Assembly: GCF_007989085.1 (NCBI RefSeq)
Contig: NZ_BJVJ01000041.1
Span: 1-56,632 of the forward strand
Length of the DNA: 56,632 bases
Direction: 5' to 3'
Origin: Pseudonocardia sulfidoxydans NBRC 16205
Lineage (GTDB): Bacteria; Actinomycetota; Actinomycetes; Mycobacteriales; Pseudonocardiaceae
Under the pieces are notes generated by a model. It ran no database searches. It was not told the origin of the DNA and saw nothing but the letters and a program-made list of their open reading frames with translations. Below are positions 8,437 through 16,749 of this stretch, in pieces (the first letter of the stretch is position 1; each line of letters starts with the position of its first letter). A program made the translations under genes and the position numbers.

Positions 8437-8979
8437 TCACCCGGTGCGGTCGGCGGCGGTGTGCTCGGCGACGGCGGGATCGGCGACGGCGGGATCGGCG
8501 ACGGCGGGACCGGGCGGGGTGTGGTCGCGCAGGCGCGCGGTCAGCGCGTCGAGTGCGGCGCGGAGCTCGTCGGCGGAGTCGGCCGTCATCCCGGTGGCCT
8601 CGACGACGGAGGCCTGGGCGGCGACCGCGTCCTGGTAGAGGTCGCGGCCGGCGGGGGTGCAGGCCACGAGCAGCACGCGTTCGTCGGCGAGTGACCGCTG
8701 CCGGGTGACGAGCCCGAGCTGGGCGAGCCGCTTGACGAGCGGGGACAGGGTGCCGTTGTCCAGCGACAGTCGTTCACCCAGGTCCCTGAGGCTCAGGCCG
8801 GGGGCCTGGTCGCCGGCTGCGGTCCGGTCGTGCTCCCACAGGACGAGCATCACGATGTACTGGCTGTAGGTGAGGCCGGTGGCGCTCAGCGCGGCGCGGT
8901 AGCAGCCGGTGATGGCGCGGGACGCGGAGTAGAGCGCGAAGCACAGCTGGTCGTCCAGCAGGAGCCCTGACTCGGTCAT
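8437..8979 (-). CDS. ohrR: MarR-family organic-peroxide sensor OhrR
   Basis: 180 aa. The N-terminal LLLDDQLCFALYSASRAI carries the conserved redox cysteine (C13) of OhrR, and the winged helix (LSLRDLGERLSLDNGTLSPLVKRL, ERVLLVACTPAGR) follows the MarR pattern. OhrR represses an Ohr/OsmC peroxidase until its cysteine is oxidised. Consistent with this, an OsmC gene is divergent on the other side of a 112-bp gap. The C-terminus has an unusual extension made of AVADP pentapeptide repeats, from a 15-bp DNA repeat, that is not part of the fold. Confidence 0.88.
   Translation of the reverse strand: MTESGLLLDDQLCFALYSASRAITGCYRAALSATGLTYSQYIVMLVLWEHDRTAAGDQAPGLSLRDLGERLSLDNGTLSPLVKRLAQLGLVTRQRSLADERVLLVACTPAGRDLYQDAVAAQASVVEATGMTADSADELRAALDALTARLRDHTPPGPAVADPAVADPAVAEHTAADRTG
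8466..8510. repeat. 15-bp tandem repeat inside ohrR
   Basis: Three consecutive copies of CGGCGACGGCGGGAT (last base varies). On the minus strand they encode AVADP repeats at the C-terminus of OhrR. Copy number could vary without shifting frame, since the unit is a multiple of three. Confidence 0.9.
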
Positions 8980-9000
8980 GGGGCCAGTTTACGTGACGGG

Positions 9001-9034
9001 CAACTCTGTCGTGTGCAACTCTGTTGTGCACAAC
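9001..9034. promoter_or_regulatory. Candidate OhrR operator
   Basis: The gap between ohrR and the OsmC gene contains two near-identical direct words, CAACTCTGTCGTGTG (9001) and CAACTCTGTTGTGCA (9016), and the second merges into the perfect palindrome GTTGTGCACAAC (9023-9034). Its position between divergent starts suits an OhrR operator; assignment is by context. Confidence 0.55.
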
Positions 9035-9091
9035 GCAGATGGGAGTAGGTTGGCGGCCGAGAAGGTCCGCACATCGATCAGAGGAGCAGCC

Positions 9092-9523
9092 ATGCCCGCA
9101 CGTACGTCGACCGCTGTCTGGAACGGCGACCTGAACAACGGCACGGGCCAGATGGTCGTCGGGAACAACGCCTACGCCGGGGATTTCTCGTTCAAGTCCC
9201 GCTTCGAGGAGGGCGCCGGCACCAACCCGGAGGAGCTCATCGCCGCCGCGCACGCGGGCTGCTACTCGATGCAGCTCTCCGCGATGCTCGCCGCCCAGGG
9301 CAAGAACCCGACGAGCGTGTCGACCACGGCCCACGTGACCCTGCAGATCGTCGACGAGAAGCCGACGATCACCAAGATCGCACTCGACACCGTCGGCGTC
9401 GTGCCCGGCCTCTCGAGCGACGAGTTCACGAAGTTCGCCGAGGACGCGAAGGCGGCGTGCCTGGTCACCCGGGCGCTGGCCGGGGTCGAGAACGTCACTC
9501 TGAAGGCCGAGCTCGGGAACTGA
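9092..9523 (+). CDS. osmC: OsmC-type organic hydroperoxide reductase
   Basis: 143 aa thiol peroxidase of the OsmC/Ohr family, cytoplasmic. The two catalytic cysteines are C57 in AHAGCYSM and C123 in AKAACLVTRAL. The first motif is the OsmC-subfamily form. The ATG at 9092 follows GAGGAG by about six bases. The divergent OhrR regulator supports induction by organic peroxides and detoxification of lipid hydroperoxides. Whether it is OsmC or Ohr in the strict sense is not certain from sequence alone. Confidence 0.92.
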   Translation: MPARTSTAVWNGDLNNGTGQMVVGNNAYAGDFSFKSRFEEGAGTNPEELIAAAHAGCYSMQLSAMLAAQGKNPTSVSTTAHVTLQIVDEKPTITKIALDTVGVVPGLSSDEFTKFAEDAKAACLVTRALAGVENVTLKAELGN

Positions 9524-9529
9524 CACACC

Positions 9530-10204
9530 TCACGCCTCCCGGCGACGCACCATCTCCGTGATCCAGGCGGGCGCGTAGGGGGACGTGCAGTTCGGGGGCG
9601 TCGGGTAGTCCTTCAGGACGCCCAGACGCTCCCCGATGTCGAGCGCGCGGGCGCGGTGCGCGGGGTGCTCGATCCCGATCTGGGCGAGGCAGTGGTTCAT
9701 CGCCCACTGCAGCCGGTCGGGGGCGTCCTTCAGGTGCGCCTCGATGGTGCCGAGCAGGCCTGCGAGGTCGAGGCCGTCGGGCTTCTTCGCCACGCGCTCG
9801 ACGGTCAGCGCCCAGCCCGCGCTCGCGACGACGGGGTCGGGGTCGTCGGTCCACCGCACCCGCAGCGCCTCGGCGTTCGGGTTCTTCTTCACGACGTAGT
9901 TGACCAGCCAGTCGTGCACCTTCGGCGTGCGCGACTCCCGCAGCATCGTGTCGAGCTGCTCGAGCTCGAACGCCTTGGGTCGGCAGATGAGCAGGGCGAG
10001 GAGCCGGGCGGCGCTCTCGTCGGTGGCCCAGAGCTCGACGGCGAGGTCCTGCTGGGTCTTCAGCCGCTTGGCGACGGCACGCAGCTTCGTGAGGTTCACG
10101 GCGTGGTCGTCGCCGTGCCTCTCGTTGACCTCGCGGATCCGGGGGTCCCCGAGCTCGTCGAGTTCGGTGAGGAGTTCGGGGACCGCCGCGGCAGGAGCGG
10201 ACAC
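9530..10204 (-). CDS. DNA alkylation repair protein (AlkD-like HEAT repeat)
   Basis: 224 aa. The protein matches the AlkD/AlkC-like group in length and in helical pairs such as LTKLRAVAKRLKTQQDLAVELW, HDWLVNYVVKKNPNAEALRVRW and VASAGWALTVERVA, which are typical of HEAT repeats that wrap DNA and excise alkylated bases. The start is taken as the GTG at 10204, six bases after the upstream gene ends at 10210, so the two are probably co-transcribed. Its tail meets the OsmC gene end convergently with a six-base gap. Many relatives lack proven glycosylase activity. Confidence 0.75.
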   Translation of the reverse strand: MSAPAAAVPELLTELDELGDPRIREVNERHGDDHAVNLTKLRAVAKRLKTQQDLAVELWATDESAARLLALLICRPKAFELEQLDTMLRESRTPKVHDWLVNYVVKKNPNAEALRVRWTDDPDPVVASAGWALTVERVAKKPDGLDLAGLLGTIEAHLKDAPDRLQWAMNHCLAQIGIEHPAHRARALDIGERLGVLKDYPTPPNCTSPYAPAWITEMVRRREA

Positions 10205-10209
10205 GCCGG

Positions 10210-10938
10210 TCAGTCCTTCAGGTGCGTCGCGAGGAACGCGAGCGTCTGGGGCCAGGCCTCCGCGGCGGCGCGCTCGTCGTAGAACGAGGGGGCGTCCCAG
10301 TTCGAGAAGGCGTGCCCGGCGTCGTGGAGCTGGATGGTGACGTCGTCCTTGCCCGCCATGGCCTGCTCGACCTCGGCGATCGCCTCGGCGGGGATGAACG
10401 GGTCGCGGTTGCCGTAGTGGAACAGCGTCGGGCAGGTCAGGTCGTCGGCCTTGCCGAGCATCGAGTTGATGGCGGAGCCGTAGTAGGGGACGGCGGCGTC
10501 GATCCCGCGGCCGTCGACGCGGGCGCTGGTGGCGCACAGGAAGGTGAGGGCGCCGCCGAGGCAGAATCCGATCGCGCCGACCTTCCCGGTGCACTCGGGC
10601 ATGGCCCGCAGGTGGGCGAGGGTCGCGGTGATGTCACCGGCGGCCGCGCCGAAGTCGAGGCGGCCGACCATCGCCATGCACGTCTCCATGTCGGACTCGT
10701 CCTTGCGCTCGAAGCGGGGTTCGAGCCGCCAGAACATGTCGGGCGCGAGCGCGACGTAGCCCTCCCCGGCGAGGCGGTCGCAGATGCCGCGGATGTTGTC
10801 GTTGATCCCGAAGATCTCCTGGAAGACGAGCAGCCCGGGTCCGCTGCCGGAGTCGGGCAGGGCGCGGTAGGCGTCGAACTGTCCCCCGTCTGGGGCGGTC
10901 ACCTTCACGTAGTCGGCCACGGTGCTCAGGAATACCAC
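10210..10938 (-). CDS. Dienelactone hydrolase family protein
   Basis: 242 aa alpha/beta hydrolase. The family triad is visible: nucleophile C126 in GFCLGG, D179 in GNRDPFIP and H209 in DAGHAF, together with the VFQEIFGINDNIRG segment. Dienelactone hydrolases open the lactone ring in chlorocatechol and related ring-cleavage pathways, but many actinobacterial copies are general esterases. Start is a GTG at 10938; a second in-frame GTG at 10920 would give the more usual ADYVKV beginning. No other ring-cleavage gene adjoins it. Confidence 0.85.
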   Translation of the reverse strand: MVFLSTVADYVKVTAPDGGQFDAYRALPDSGSGPGLLVFQEIFGINDNIRGICDRLAGEGYVALAPDMFWRLEPRFERKDESDMETCMAMVGRLDFGAAAGDITATLAHLRAMPECTGKVGAIGFCLGGALTFLCATSARVDGRGIDAAVPYYGSAINSMLGKADDLTCPTLFHYGNRDPFIPAEAIAEVEQAMAGKDDVTIQLHDAGHAFSNWDAPSFYDERAAAEAWPQTLAFLATHLKD

Positions 10939-11018
10939 CCGGGACGTGCCGCGTCGCCTGTCCGGGGCGTTCGACGTTGCGGGACAACGTGGTCGCGTGA
11001 TTGCCTCCGGGGGTGCCG

Positions 11019-12134
11019 ATGACGACCAGGGGCGCGGTGCTGCGCGAGGTGCCGGGGCGGTTCGAGGTCGTCGAGCTGGAGCTCGACGACCCGCGTCCCG
11101 GTGAGCTGCGGGTCAGGATGGTGGCGAGCGGGCTGTGCCACTCCGACGACCACCACGCCACGGGCGACCTGAAGGTCGGGCGGCTGCCGTTCGCGGGCGG
11201 CCACGAGGGCGCGGGGATCGTCGACGCCGTCGGGCCGGGGACCACGGGCTTCGCCGAGGGCGACCACGTCGTGTTCACGTTCCTGCCGGTGTGCGGGCGC
11301 TGCCGCTGGTGCGCCCACGGCATGCAGAACCTCTGCGACCTCGGAGCCTCCCTGGCCACCGGCGCGCGCTGGGAGGACCCGACGTCGTTCCGGCTCTCCC
11401 TCGACGGCGAGCCCGTCGCGCAGATGGCCGGCATCTCGACGTTCTGCGAGTACACGACGGTGTCGACGTCGTCGGCGGTGAAGGTGCCGTCGGACGTCCC
11501 GCTGGAGGTGGCGTGCCTGACCGGCTGCGGCGTCGGTACCGGATGGGGTGCGGCGGTGAACTCGGCGCAGGTGCGGCCGGGTGACGTCGTGATCGTGATG
11601 GGCGTCGGCGGCATCGGGATGAACGCGGTGCAGGGCGCGGCGCACGCGGGTGCGGCCGTCGTCATCGCGGTGGATCCGGTGGAGTTCAAGCGGATGACGG
11701 CCCTGACGTTCGGCGCGACCCACGCCGTCGCCGACATCAAGGAGGCCGCGGAGCTGGCCCGGTCCATGACCAACGGGCAGGGCGCCGACTCCTGCGTCGT
11801 GTGCCCGGGCGTCATCACGGGAAAGCATGTGGGCCAAGGACTGCGGGCCGTGCGCAAGGCCGGCACGTGTGTCGCCGTCGGGGTGGGCGACGTGCGCACC
11901 GGCGACGGCGACATCCCGCTCGCCGAGCTCGTGCTGTTCCAAAAGCGCCTGCAGGGCAGCCTGTTCGGGGCCAGCGCCCCGACCGCCGACATCCCGGCCC
12001 AGCTGGAGCTCTACCGCCGCGGCATCCTCAAGCTCGACGAGCTCGTGACCCGCCGCTACACCCTCGACGAGGTCGCCCAGGGCTTCGACGACATGCACGC
12101 CGGCCGCAACATCCGCGGCGTCGTCGTCTACTGA
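11019..12134 (+). CDS. NDMA/mycothiol-type zinc alcohol dehydrogenase
   Basis: 371 aa. Catalytic zinc ligands are seen in SGLCHSDDHH and GGHEGAGIVDAVG, the four-Cys structural zinc site in CGRCRWCAHGMQNLC, and the Rossmann motif as GVGGIGMNAVQGA. The combination fits the Rxyl_3153/NDMA-dependent group of actinobacterial class III-like alcohol dehydrogenases, often linked to alcohol or formaldehyde oxidation. The ATG at 11019 is preferred over the upstream TTG (11001) because it begins the conserved MTTRGAV. It is divergent from the dienelactone hydrolase gene. Confidence 0.87.
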   Translation: MTTRGAVLREVPGRFEVVELELDDPRPGELRVRMVASGLCHSDDHHATGDLKVGRLPFAGGHEGAGIVDAVGPGTTGFAEGDHVVFTFLPVCGRCRWCAHGMQNLCDLGASLATGARWEDPTSFRLSLDGEPVAQMAGISTFCEYTTVSTSSAVKVPSDVPLEVACLTGCGVGTGWGAAVNSAQVRPGDVVIVMGVGGIGMNAVQGAAHAGAAVVIAVDPVEFKRMTALTFGATHAVADIKEAAELARSMTNGQGADSCVVCPGVITGKHVGQGLRAVRKAGTCVAVGVGDVRTGDGDIPLAELVLFQKRLQGSLFGASAPTADIPAQLELYRRGILKLDELVTRRYTLDEVAQGFDDMHAGRNIRGVVVY

Positions 12135-12140
12135 GCGCTG

Positions 12141-13745
12141 TCAGTCGGTGACGGTCCCGGCGAGCAGCGGCTCGAACGGGACGTCGGGGAACTTGCGCAG
12201 GATCACTTCCATGCGCCACTTGTTGCTGAACACCGCCAGCCGCACCCCGTCGCTGCGCAGCAGCACCTCGCACTCGGACTGGCTCGACAGCGCGGCCTCG
12301 CCGGCCTCGTCGGTGACCCGGGCGATCTGGTAGGGCAGGACGTCGAGCCGGATGGGCGCGGAGAACTCCGACGCCATCCGGGCGGCGACGACGTCGAACT
12401 GCAGCGGTCCGACCGCGGCCAGCACCGGCGCCTGGTCGCCGCGCAGGTCCGAGCGCAGCACCTGGATGACGCCCTCGCCGTCGAGCTGCTCGATACCGCG
12501 GCGGAACTGCTTGGTCTTGCCGGCGTCGGCGGTGCGGGCGACGGCGAAGTGCTCCGGCGCGAAGCTGGGGATCGCCGGGAAGGTCACGGCGTCGTCGGAG
12601 TAGAGCGTGTCGCCGGGGCGCAGCGCGTTGGCGTTGACGAGGCCGACGATGTCGCCCGGGAACGCCTCCTCGACGGTGGTGCGCTGGTTGCCGAACACCG
12701 ACTGCGCGTACTTGGTGGCGAACGGCTTGCCCGTGGCGCCGTGGGTGAGCACCATGCCGCGCTCGAACCGCCCGGAGTTGATGCGCAGGAACGCCATCCG
12801 GTCGCGGTGGGCCTTGTCCATGCCCGCCTGCACCTTGAAGACGAGCCCGGACAGCGGCGCGTCGAGCGCGCGGGGGCGGCCCTCGGCGTCCTCGCGTTCC
12901 GACGGCGCCGGGGCCAGCTCGACGAGCGCGTCGAGCAGCCGGGCGACCCCGATGTTGGACAGCGCCGCCCCGAACAGCACCGGGGTCGCCTTGCCCGACA
13001 GGAAGTCCTTCTCGTCGAACGTCGCGCCGATCTCGGCCAGCAGGGCGATCTCGTCCTGCGCCGTGGACCAGAAGTCGGGTTCCTCGGCGGCGATGACGTC
13101 GGCCTCGACCTTCTCCGCCGACGCGCGGGTGGCTCCACCGGCGGCGCGGGTGAAGCGGGTGAACTCGCCCGTCGACACCTCGATCAGCCCGCGCAGCTCG
13201 CCCGCCACACCCAGCGGCCAGGTGACGGGCATGGGGCGCAGGCCGATCGTCTGCTCCACCTCGTCGAGCAGCTCCAACGCCTCACGGCCCGGCCGGTCCC
13301 ACTTGTTGACGAACGTGATCACCGGGATGTGGCGGGAGCGGCACACGTCGAACAGCTTGAGCGTCTGCGGTTCGAGGCCCTTCGCGGCGTCGAGCAGCAT
13401 CACCGCGGCGTCGACCGCGGCCAGCACGCGGTAGGTGTCCTCGGAGAAGTCGCCGTGGCCCGGGGTGTCGAGCAGGTTGATGACGGCGCCGGAGTACTCG
13501 AACTGCAGCACCGCGCTCGACACCGAGATGCCGCGCTGGCGCTCCATCTCCATCCAGTCGGACGTGACGCCCTTGCGGCCGGACTTGCCGTGCACCGCAC
13601 CCGCCGAGTCGATCACCTGCGCGTGCAGCGCCAGCGCCTCGGTGAGCGTCGACTTGCCCGCGTCGGGGTGGCTGATCACCGCGAACGACCGGCGGCGGCG
13701 CGCCTCGTCGACGATGCGGTCGGGTGTGGTGGGGGTGTCGCTCAT
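12141..13745 (-). CDS. prfC: Peptide chain release factor 3
   Basis: 534 aa GTPase that recycles RF1/RF2 from the ribosome. G1 is SHPDAGKST, G2 lies in the RQRGISVSSAVLQF switch, G3 is DTPGHGDFSED and G4 is FVNKWDRP, the RF3-specific signature distinguishing it from EF-G. Domains II and III follow at standard length. It stands as a single gene, convergent with the alcohol dehydrogenase with a gap of only six bases, and separated from the MerR gene by 49 bp. Confidence 0.95.
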   Translation of the reverse strand: MSDTPTTPDRIVDEARRRRSFAVISHPDAGKSTLTEALALHAQVIDSAGAVHGKSGRKGVTSDWMEMERQRGISVSSAVLQFEYSGAVINLLDTPGHGDFSEDTYRVLAAVDAAVMLLDAAKGLEPQTLKLFDVCRSRHIPVITFVNKWDRPGREALELLDEVEQTIGLRPMPVTWPLGVAGELRGLIEVSTGEFTRFTRAAGGATRASAEKVEADVIAAEEPDFWSTAQDEIALLAEIGATFDEKDFLSGKATPVLFGAALSNIGVARLLDALVELAPAPSEREDAEGRPRALDAPLSGLVFKVQAGMDKAHRDRMAFLRINSGRFERGMVLTHGATGKPFATKYAQSVFGNQRTTVEEAFPGDIVGLVNANALRPGDTLYSDDAVTFPAIPSFAPEHFAVARTADAGKTKQFRRGIEQLDGEGVIQVLRSDLRGDQAPVLAAVGPLQFDVVAARMASEFSAPIRLDVLPYQIARVTDEAGEAALSSQSECEVLLRSDGVRLAVFSNKWRMEVILRKFPDVPFEPLLAGTVTD

Positions 13746-13794
13746 CTGGCGTCCTGCTCACGCGTCTCACGGCCCGTCGCGCGGTGTGCGACGG

Positions 13795-14214
13795 TCACCT
13801 CGTCCTGCCTGCGGGCTCGGGGGCCGACAGTGCCTTCAGGTCCCGGGCCAGTGACTGCAGCCCGTGCAGCTGCGCGCCCAGCGCCTCGATCCTGGCCTCG
13901 GCCGCCGCACGGTACAGCGCGAGGCGGCTGCGGACCTCGGCCGCCCGGTCGTCGTCGGGGCCGTGCACGCCGGCGCGGGCGGTGTCCATGAGCTGGACCA
14001 GGTCACGGATCTGGTCCAGCGTCAGGTTCAGGGGCTTGAGCGACTTGACCAGCTGCAGTCGCTCCACGTCGGCGTCGGTGTAGAGGCGGAAGCCGCCCAC
14101 GCTGCGCGCCGACGGCACCACGAGGCCGACCTCGTCCCAGTGCCGGATCGTGCGCAGGGACAGGCCGACGCGGCCCGCGACCTCGCCGATCTGCAGCACC
14201 CGGCCCTCCCTCAC
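13795..14214 (-). CDS. MerR-family transcriptional regulator
   Basis: 139 aa. The N-terminal winged helix is typical (LQIGEVAGRVGLSLRTIRHWDEVGLV then GGFRLYTDADVERLQLVK), followed by a coiled-coil dimer helix (LDQIRDLVQLMDTAR) and a short C-terminus without the cysteines of metal sensors. It lies 40 bp downstream of the SulP gene on the same strand. Twin 23-bp inverted repeats in front of this gene and in front of sulP strongly suggest it controls both. The signal is not evident. Confidence 0.9.
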   Translation of the reverse strand: MREGRVLQIGEVAGRVGLSLRTIRHWDEVGLVVPSARSVGGFRLYTDADVERLQLVKSLKPLNLTLDQIRDLVQLMDTARAGVHGPDDDRAAEVRSRLALYRAAAEARIEALGAQLHGLQSLARDLKALSAPEPAGRTR

Positions 14215-14225
14215 GACGACCCCTC

Positions 14226-14248
14226 GACCCTACCCGCGGGGGAGGGTC
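14226..14248. promoter_or_regulatory. MerR operator, copy at the merR promoter
   Basis: A 23-base inverted repeat with GACCCTACCC and GGGGAGGGTC arms fills most of the 40-bp gap between sulP and merR. It shares 18 of 23 bases with the site upstream of sulP, in the same orientation relative to the gene. Confidence 0.7.
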
Positions 14249-14254
14249 GGACCG

Positions 14255-15733
14255 TCATCCGTGGGCGCCGGAGAGGTGCCCGGCGAGGCTGGCGTGGCGG
14301 GCGGCGCTGTTCTTGTTCATGCCGACGATCTCCACGGTCGTGCCGTGCGCCTCGTAGCGGGTGGTGATGGCGTCGAGCGAGGCGACGGTGGAGGCGTCCC
14401 ACACGTGGGCGGCGGACAGGTCGACGACGACGTGCGGCGGGTCGTTCGCGTAGTCGAACCGGAAGACCAGGTCGTTCGAGGAGGCGAAGAACAGCTGGCC
14501 GGTCACCCGGTAGGTCTTGGTGGTGCCCTCGGCGTCGAGCACCCCGGTGACGTCGACGAGGTGCGCCACCCGTCGCGCGAACAGCACCATCGCGACGAGC
14601 ACCCCGACGCCCACGCCGTAGGCGAGGTTGTGGGTGGCCACGGTGACGGCGACGGTCGCGACCATCACCGTGGTCTCGCTGCGAGGCATCCGCTTCAGCG
14701 TCGCGGGCCGCACGGAGTGCCAGTCGAACGTCCCGACCGCGACCATGACCATGACCCCGACGAGCGCCGCCATCGGGATCTGCGCGACGACCGGGCCGAG
14801 CACCACCACGAGCACCAGGAGGAACGTGCCGGCGAGGAACGTCGAGAGCCGGGTACGCGCGCCGGACTTCACGTTGATCATCGTCTGGCCGATCATCGCG
14901 CAGCCGCCCATGCCGCCGAACAGGCCGGTGACGATGTTGGCCACACCCTGGCCCCACGACTCGCGGGTCTTGTCCGAGTGCGTCTCGGTGATGTCGTCGA
15001 CGAGCTTGGCCGTCATCAGTGACTCGATCAGCCCGACCAGCGCCATCGCGACGGCGGACGGCCCGATGATCGCGAGCGTCCCGAACGTCAGGGGGACCGC
15101 AGGCAGGCCGAGCACCGGAAGGCTGTCGGGCAGCGCGCCCTGGTCGCCGACCGTCGGCACCGCGACGCCCGCGGCGATCGTGAACGCGGTGAGGACGACG
15201 ATCGCGACCAGCGGCGCGGGCACCGCCCTGGTCAGCCGCGGCAGGCCGACCATGATGGCGAGACCGGCGGCGAGCAGCGCGTAGACCTGCCACGGCACGC
15301 CGACCAGGTACGGCAGCTGCGCGGTGAAGATCAGGATGGCGAGCGCGTTGACGAAGCCGACCATCACCATCCGCGGCAGGAACCGCATCAGCCGGGCCAC
15401 GCCGACCAGGCCGAGCACGACCTGCAGTGCGCCGCCCAGCAGGACCGCGGCGACCAGGTACTCGACGCCGTGTTCGCGGACCAGCGGGGCCACGACCAGC
15501 GCGACCGCCCCCGTGGCCGCGGAAATCATCGCCTTGCGGCCGCCGACGATCGAGATCGTCACCGCCATCGTGAACGACGCGAACAACCCGACGCGGGGGT
15601 CGACACCGGCGATGATCGAGAACGAGATGGCCTCGGGGATCAGCGCCAGCGCGACCACGAGCCCGGCGAGGATCTCGGTGCGCAACACCTTCGGGGAGAA
15701 CCTGGTTCTGGGCAGCACCGAGGAAGCCATCAT
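14255..15733 (-). CDS. SulP-family anion transporter with STAS domain
   Basis: 492 aa from the ATG at 15733. About eleven membrane segments begin with ILAGLVVALALIPEAISFSI, the SulP signature region; the cytoplasmic C-terminus from about residue 385 is a STAS domain (VVVDLSAAHVWDASTVASLD). The family moves sulfate, bicarbonate, or other anions; GGMGGCAMIGQTMINVKSGART is shared with bicarbonate/sulfate-type members. The long upstream reading frame is unlikely to be translated because it would include the operator. Probably regulated by the adjacent MerR protein. Substrate not determined. Confidence 0.9.
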   Translation of the reverse strand: MMASSVLPRTRFSPKVLRTEILAGLVVALALIPEAISFSIIAGVDPRVGLFASFTMAVTISIVGGRKAMISAATGAVALVVAPLVREHGVEYLVAAVLLGGALQVVLGLVGVARLMRFLPRMVMVGFVNALAILIFTAQLPYLVGVPWQVYALLAAGLAIMVGLPRLTRAVPAPLVAIVVLTAFTIAAGVAVPTVGDQGALPDSLPVLGLPAVPLTFGTLAIIGPSAVAMALVGLIESLMTAKLVDDITETHSDKTRESWGQGVANIVTGLFGGMGGCAMIGQTMINVKSGARTRLSTFLAGTFLLVLVVVLGPVVAQIPMAALVGVMVMVAVGTFDWHSVRPATLKRMPRSETTVMVATVAVTVATHNLAYGVGVGVLVAMVLFARRVAHLVDVTGVLDAEGTTKTYRVTGQLFFASSNDLVFRFDYANDPPHVVVDLSAAHVWDASTVASLDAITTRYEAHGTTVEIVGMNKNSAARHASLAGHLSGAHG

Positions 15734-15793
15734 TACTTTCGCGAGGGAGGTGGGAGGCGGACGCACGCACCGATGGGGGTCCGCTGCGCCGAA

Positions 15794-15816
15794 AACCCTA
15801 CCGTCGGGTGAGGGTT
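15794..15816. promoter_or_regulatory. MerR operator, copy at the sulP promoter
   Basis: Inverted repeat AACCCTACC-N5-type centre with GTGAGGGTT, located 61 bp upstream of the sulP ATG. It is the counterpart of the site in front of merR and shows the long dyad typical of MerR regulators that bind between -35 and -10. Confidence 0.7.
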
Positions 15817-15874
15817 GTGCCCGCATCCTCGGAGCGCGCTGTCGGCAGCCTCACACCCGTCCGGCCCCCACCCG

Positions 15875-16678
15875 TCAGCGCAGGGTGACCTCGTCGCCGA
15901 CCCGGATCGTCCCGCCCTGCACGACCTCGGCGTAGCAGCCCGCGCACGGCAGCACCCCGAACCCGGGCACGTCGACACGGTTGCGGGTCAGCACCGTCCG
16001 TACCGCCTGAGGTGAGCGGGGCAGGTCGCCGTGTTCGAGGGTCGGCACGGAACAGCGCGGCGTCGGCACCGAGATGCGCAGGACCGTCCACTCGCCGACG
16101 TGCAGCTCCCGGCCCACCCAGTCGTTCTCGACGAACGGCGGCGTGCCCGGCGGCGTCTCCAGGACCAGGTTGGGGCGGTAGCGGATGTGCTCGACACCGA
16201 CCTCGTCGAGGGTGGCGCTGGTGATCAGGTGCAACGGCGCGTAGTCGACGAAATTCGTGCCCGGGGTGCCCATCCCGATCTCCAACGTCGCCGCGGGGAC
16301 GACGGCCTCGACCCCTTCGGCGAGAACGTCCTCCGGGTCGGGACGTTCGACGGTGGCGCCGTCGGGCCGGTCGGTGGCGACGCGCACGACCCGGCCGAGC
16401 TCGGCGGACAACCGCTCGTCGACCTCCGGGGACGCCGCGTCGAGCGTCCAGCCCGCCGGGGAGGTGATCACGACGTGCCCGTCGTCGACGGTCGCCGAGT
16501 ACTTCAGCAGGCCACGCCACAGCCGCGGGTGCTTGGCCGTGGCGACGAGCCCGGACTCGTCGTCGATGATCGCGATCCCGCGGTCGCTGCGCAGACCCGC
16601 TGCGTCGACCCGGCCCTCGCTGATCCGCTCGCCCAGCATCGACTTCACCGGGTACCGCCACATCGTCGTCACCTGCAT
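15875..16678 (-). CDS. MOSC domain-containing protein
   Basis: 267 aa from the ATG at 16678. The N-terminal beta-barrel domain begins MQVTTMWRYPVKSM, and the MOSC core is marked by the cysteines in TPRCSVPTLEHGDL and VLPCAGCYAEVVQGG and by RPNLVLET. MOSC proteins bind or hand on sulfur in molybdenum-cofactor chemistry, as in MOCOS and the mARC/YiiM enzymes. It is divergent from an AlkZ-like gene over a 71-bp gap with a perfect palindrome. A molybdenum hydroxylase is encoded 9 kb away but no direct link is shown. Confidence 0.88.
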   Translation of the reverse strand: MQVTTMWRYPVKSMLGERISEGRVDAAGLRSDRGIAIIDDESGLVATAKHPRLWRGLLKYSATVDDGHVVITSPAGWTLDAASPEVDERLSAELGRVVRVATDRPDGATVERPDPEDVLAEGVEAVVPAATLEIGMGTPGTNFVDYAPLHLITSATLDEVGVEHIRYRPNLVLETPPGTPPFVENDWVGRELHVGEWTVLRISVPTPRCSVPTLEHGDLPRSPQAVRTVLTRNRVDVPGFGVLPCAGCYAEVVQGGTIRVGDEVTLR

Positions 16679-16715
16679 GGGCGCAGCGTAGGCAAGCCTT
16701 CGACATGTCGACGCC

Positions 16716-16738
16716 TTGCGGTCAGGACCTGACCGCAA
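16716..16738. promoter_or_regulatory. Perfect 23-base operator-like palindrome
   Basis: TTGCGGTCAGG and its exact reverse complement flank a single A. It lies between the divergent starts of the MOSC gene (38 bp away) and the AlkZ-like gene (12 bp away), so it is placed as an operator rather than a terminator. Confidence 0.65.
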
Positions 16739-16749
16739 CGTCCGCCAAC

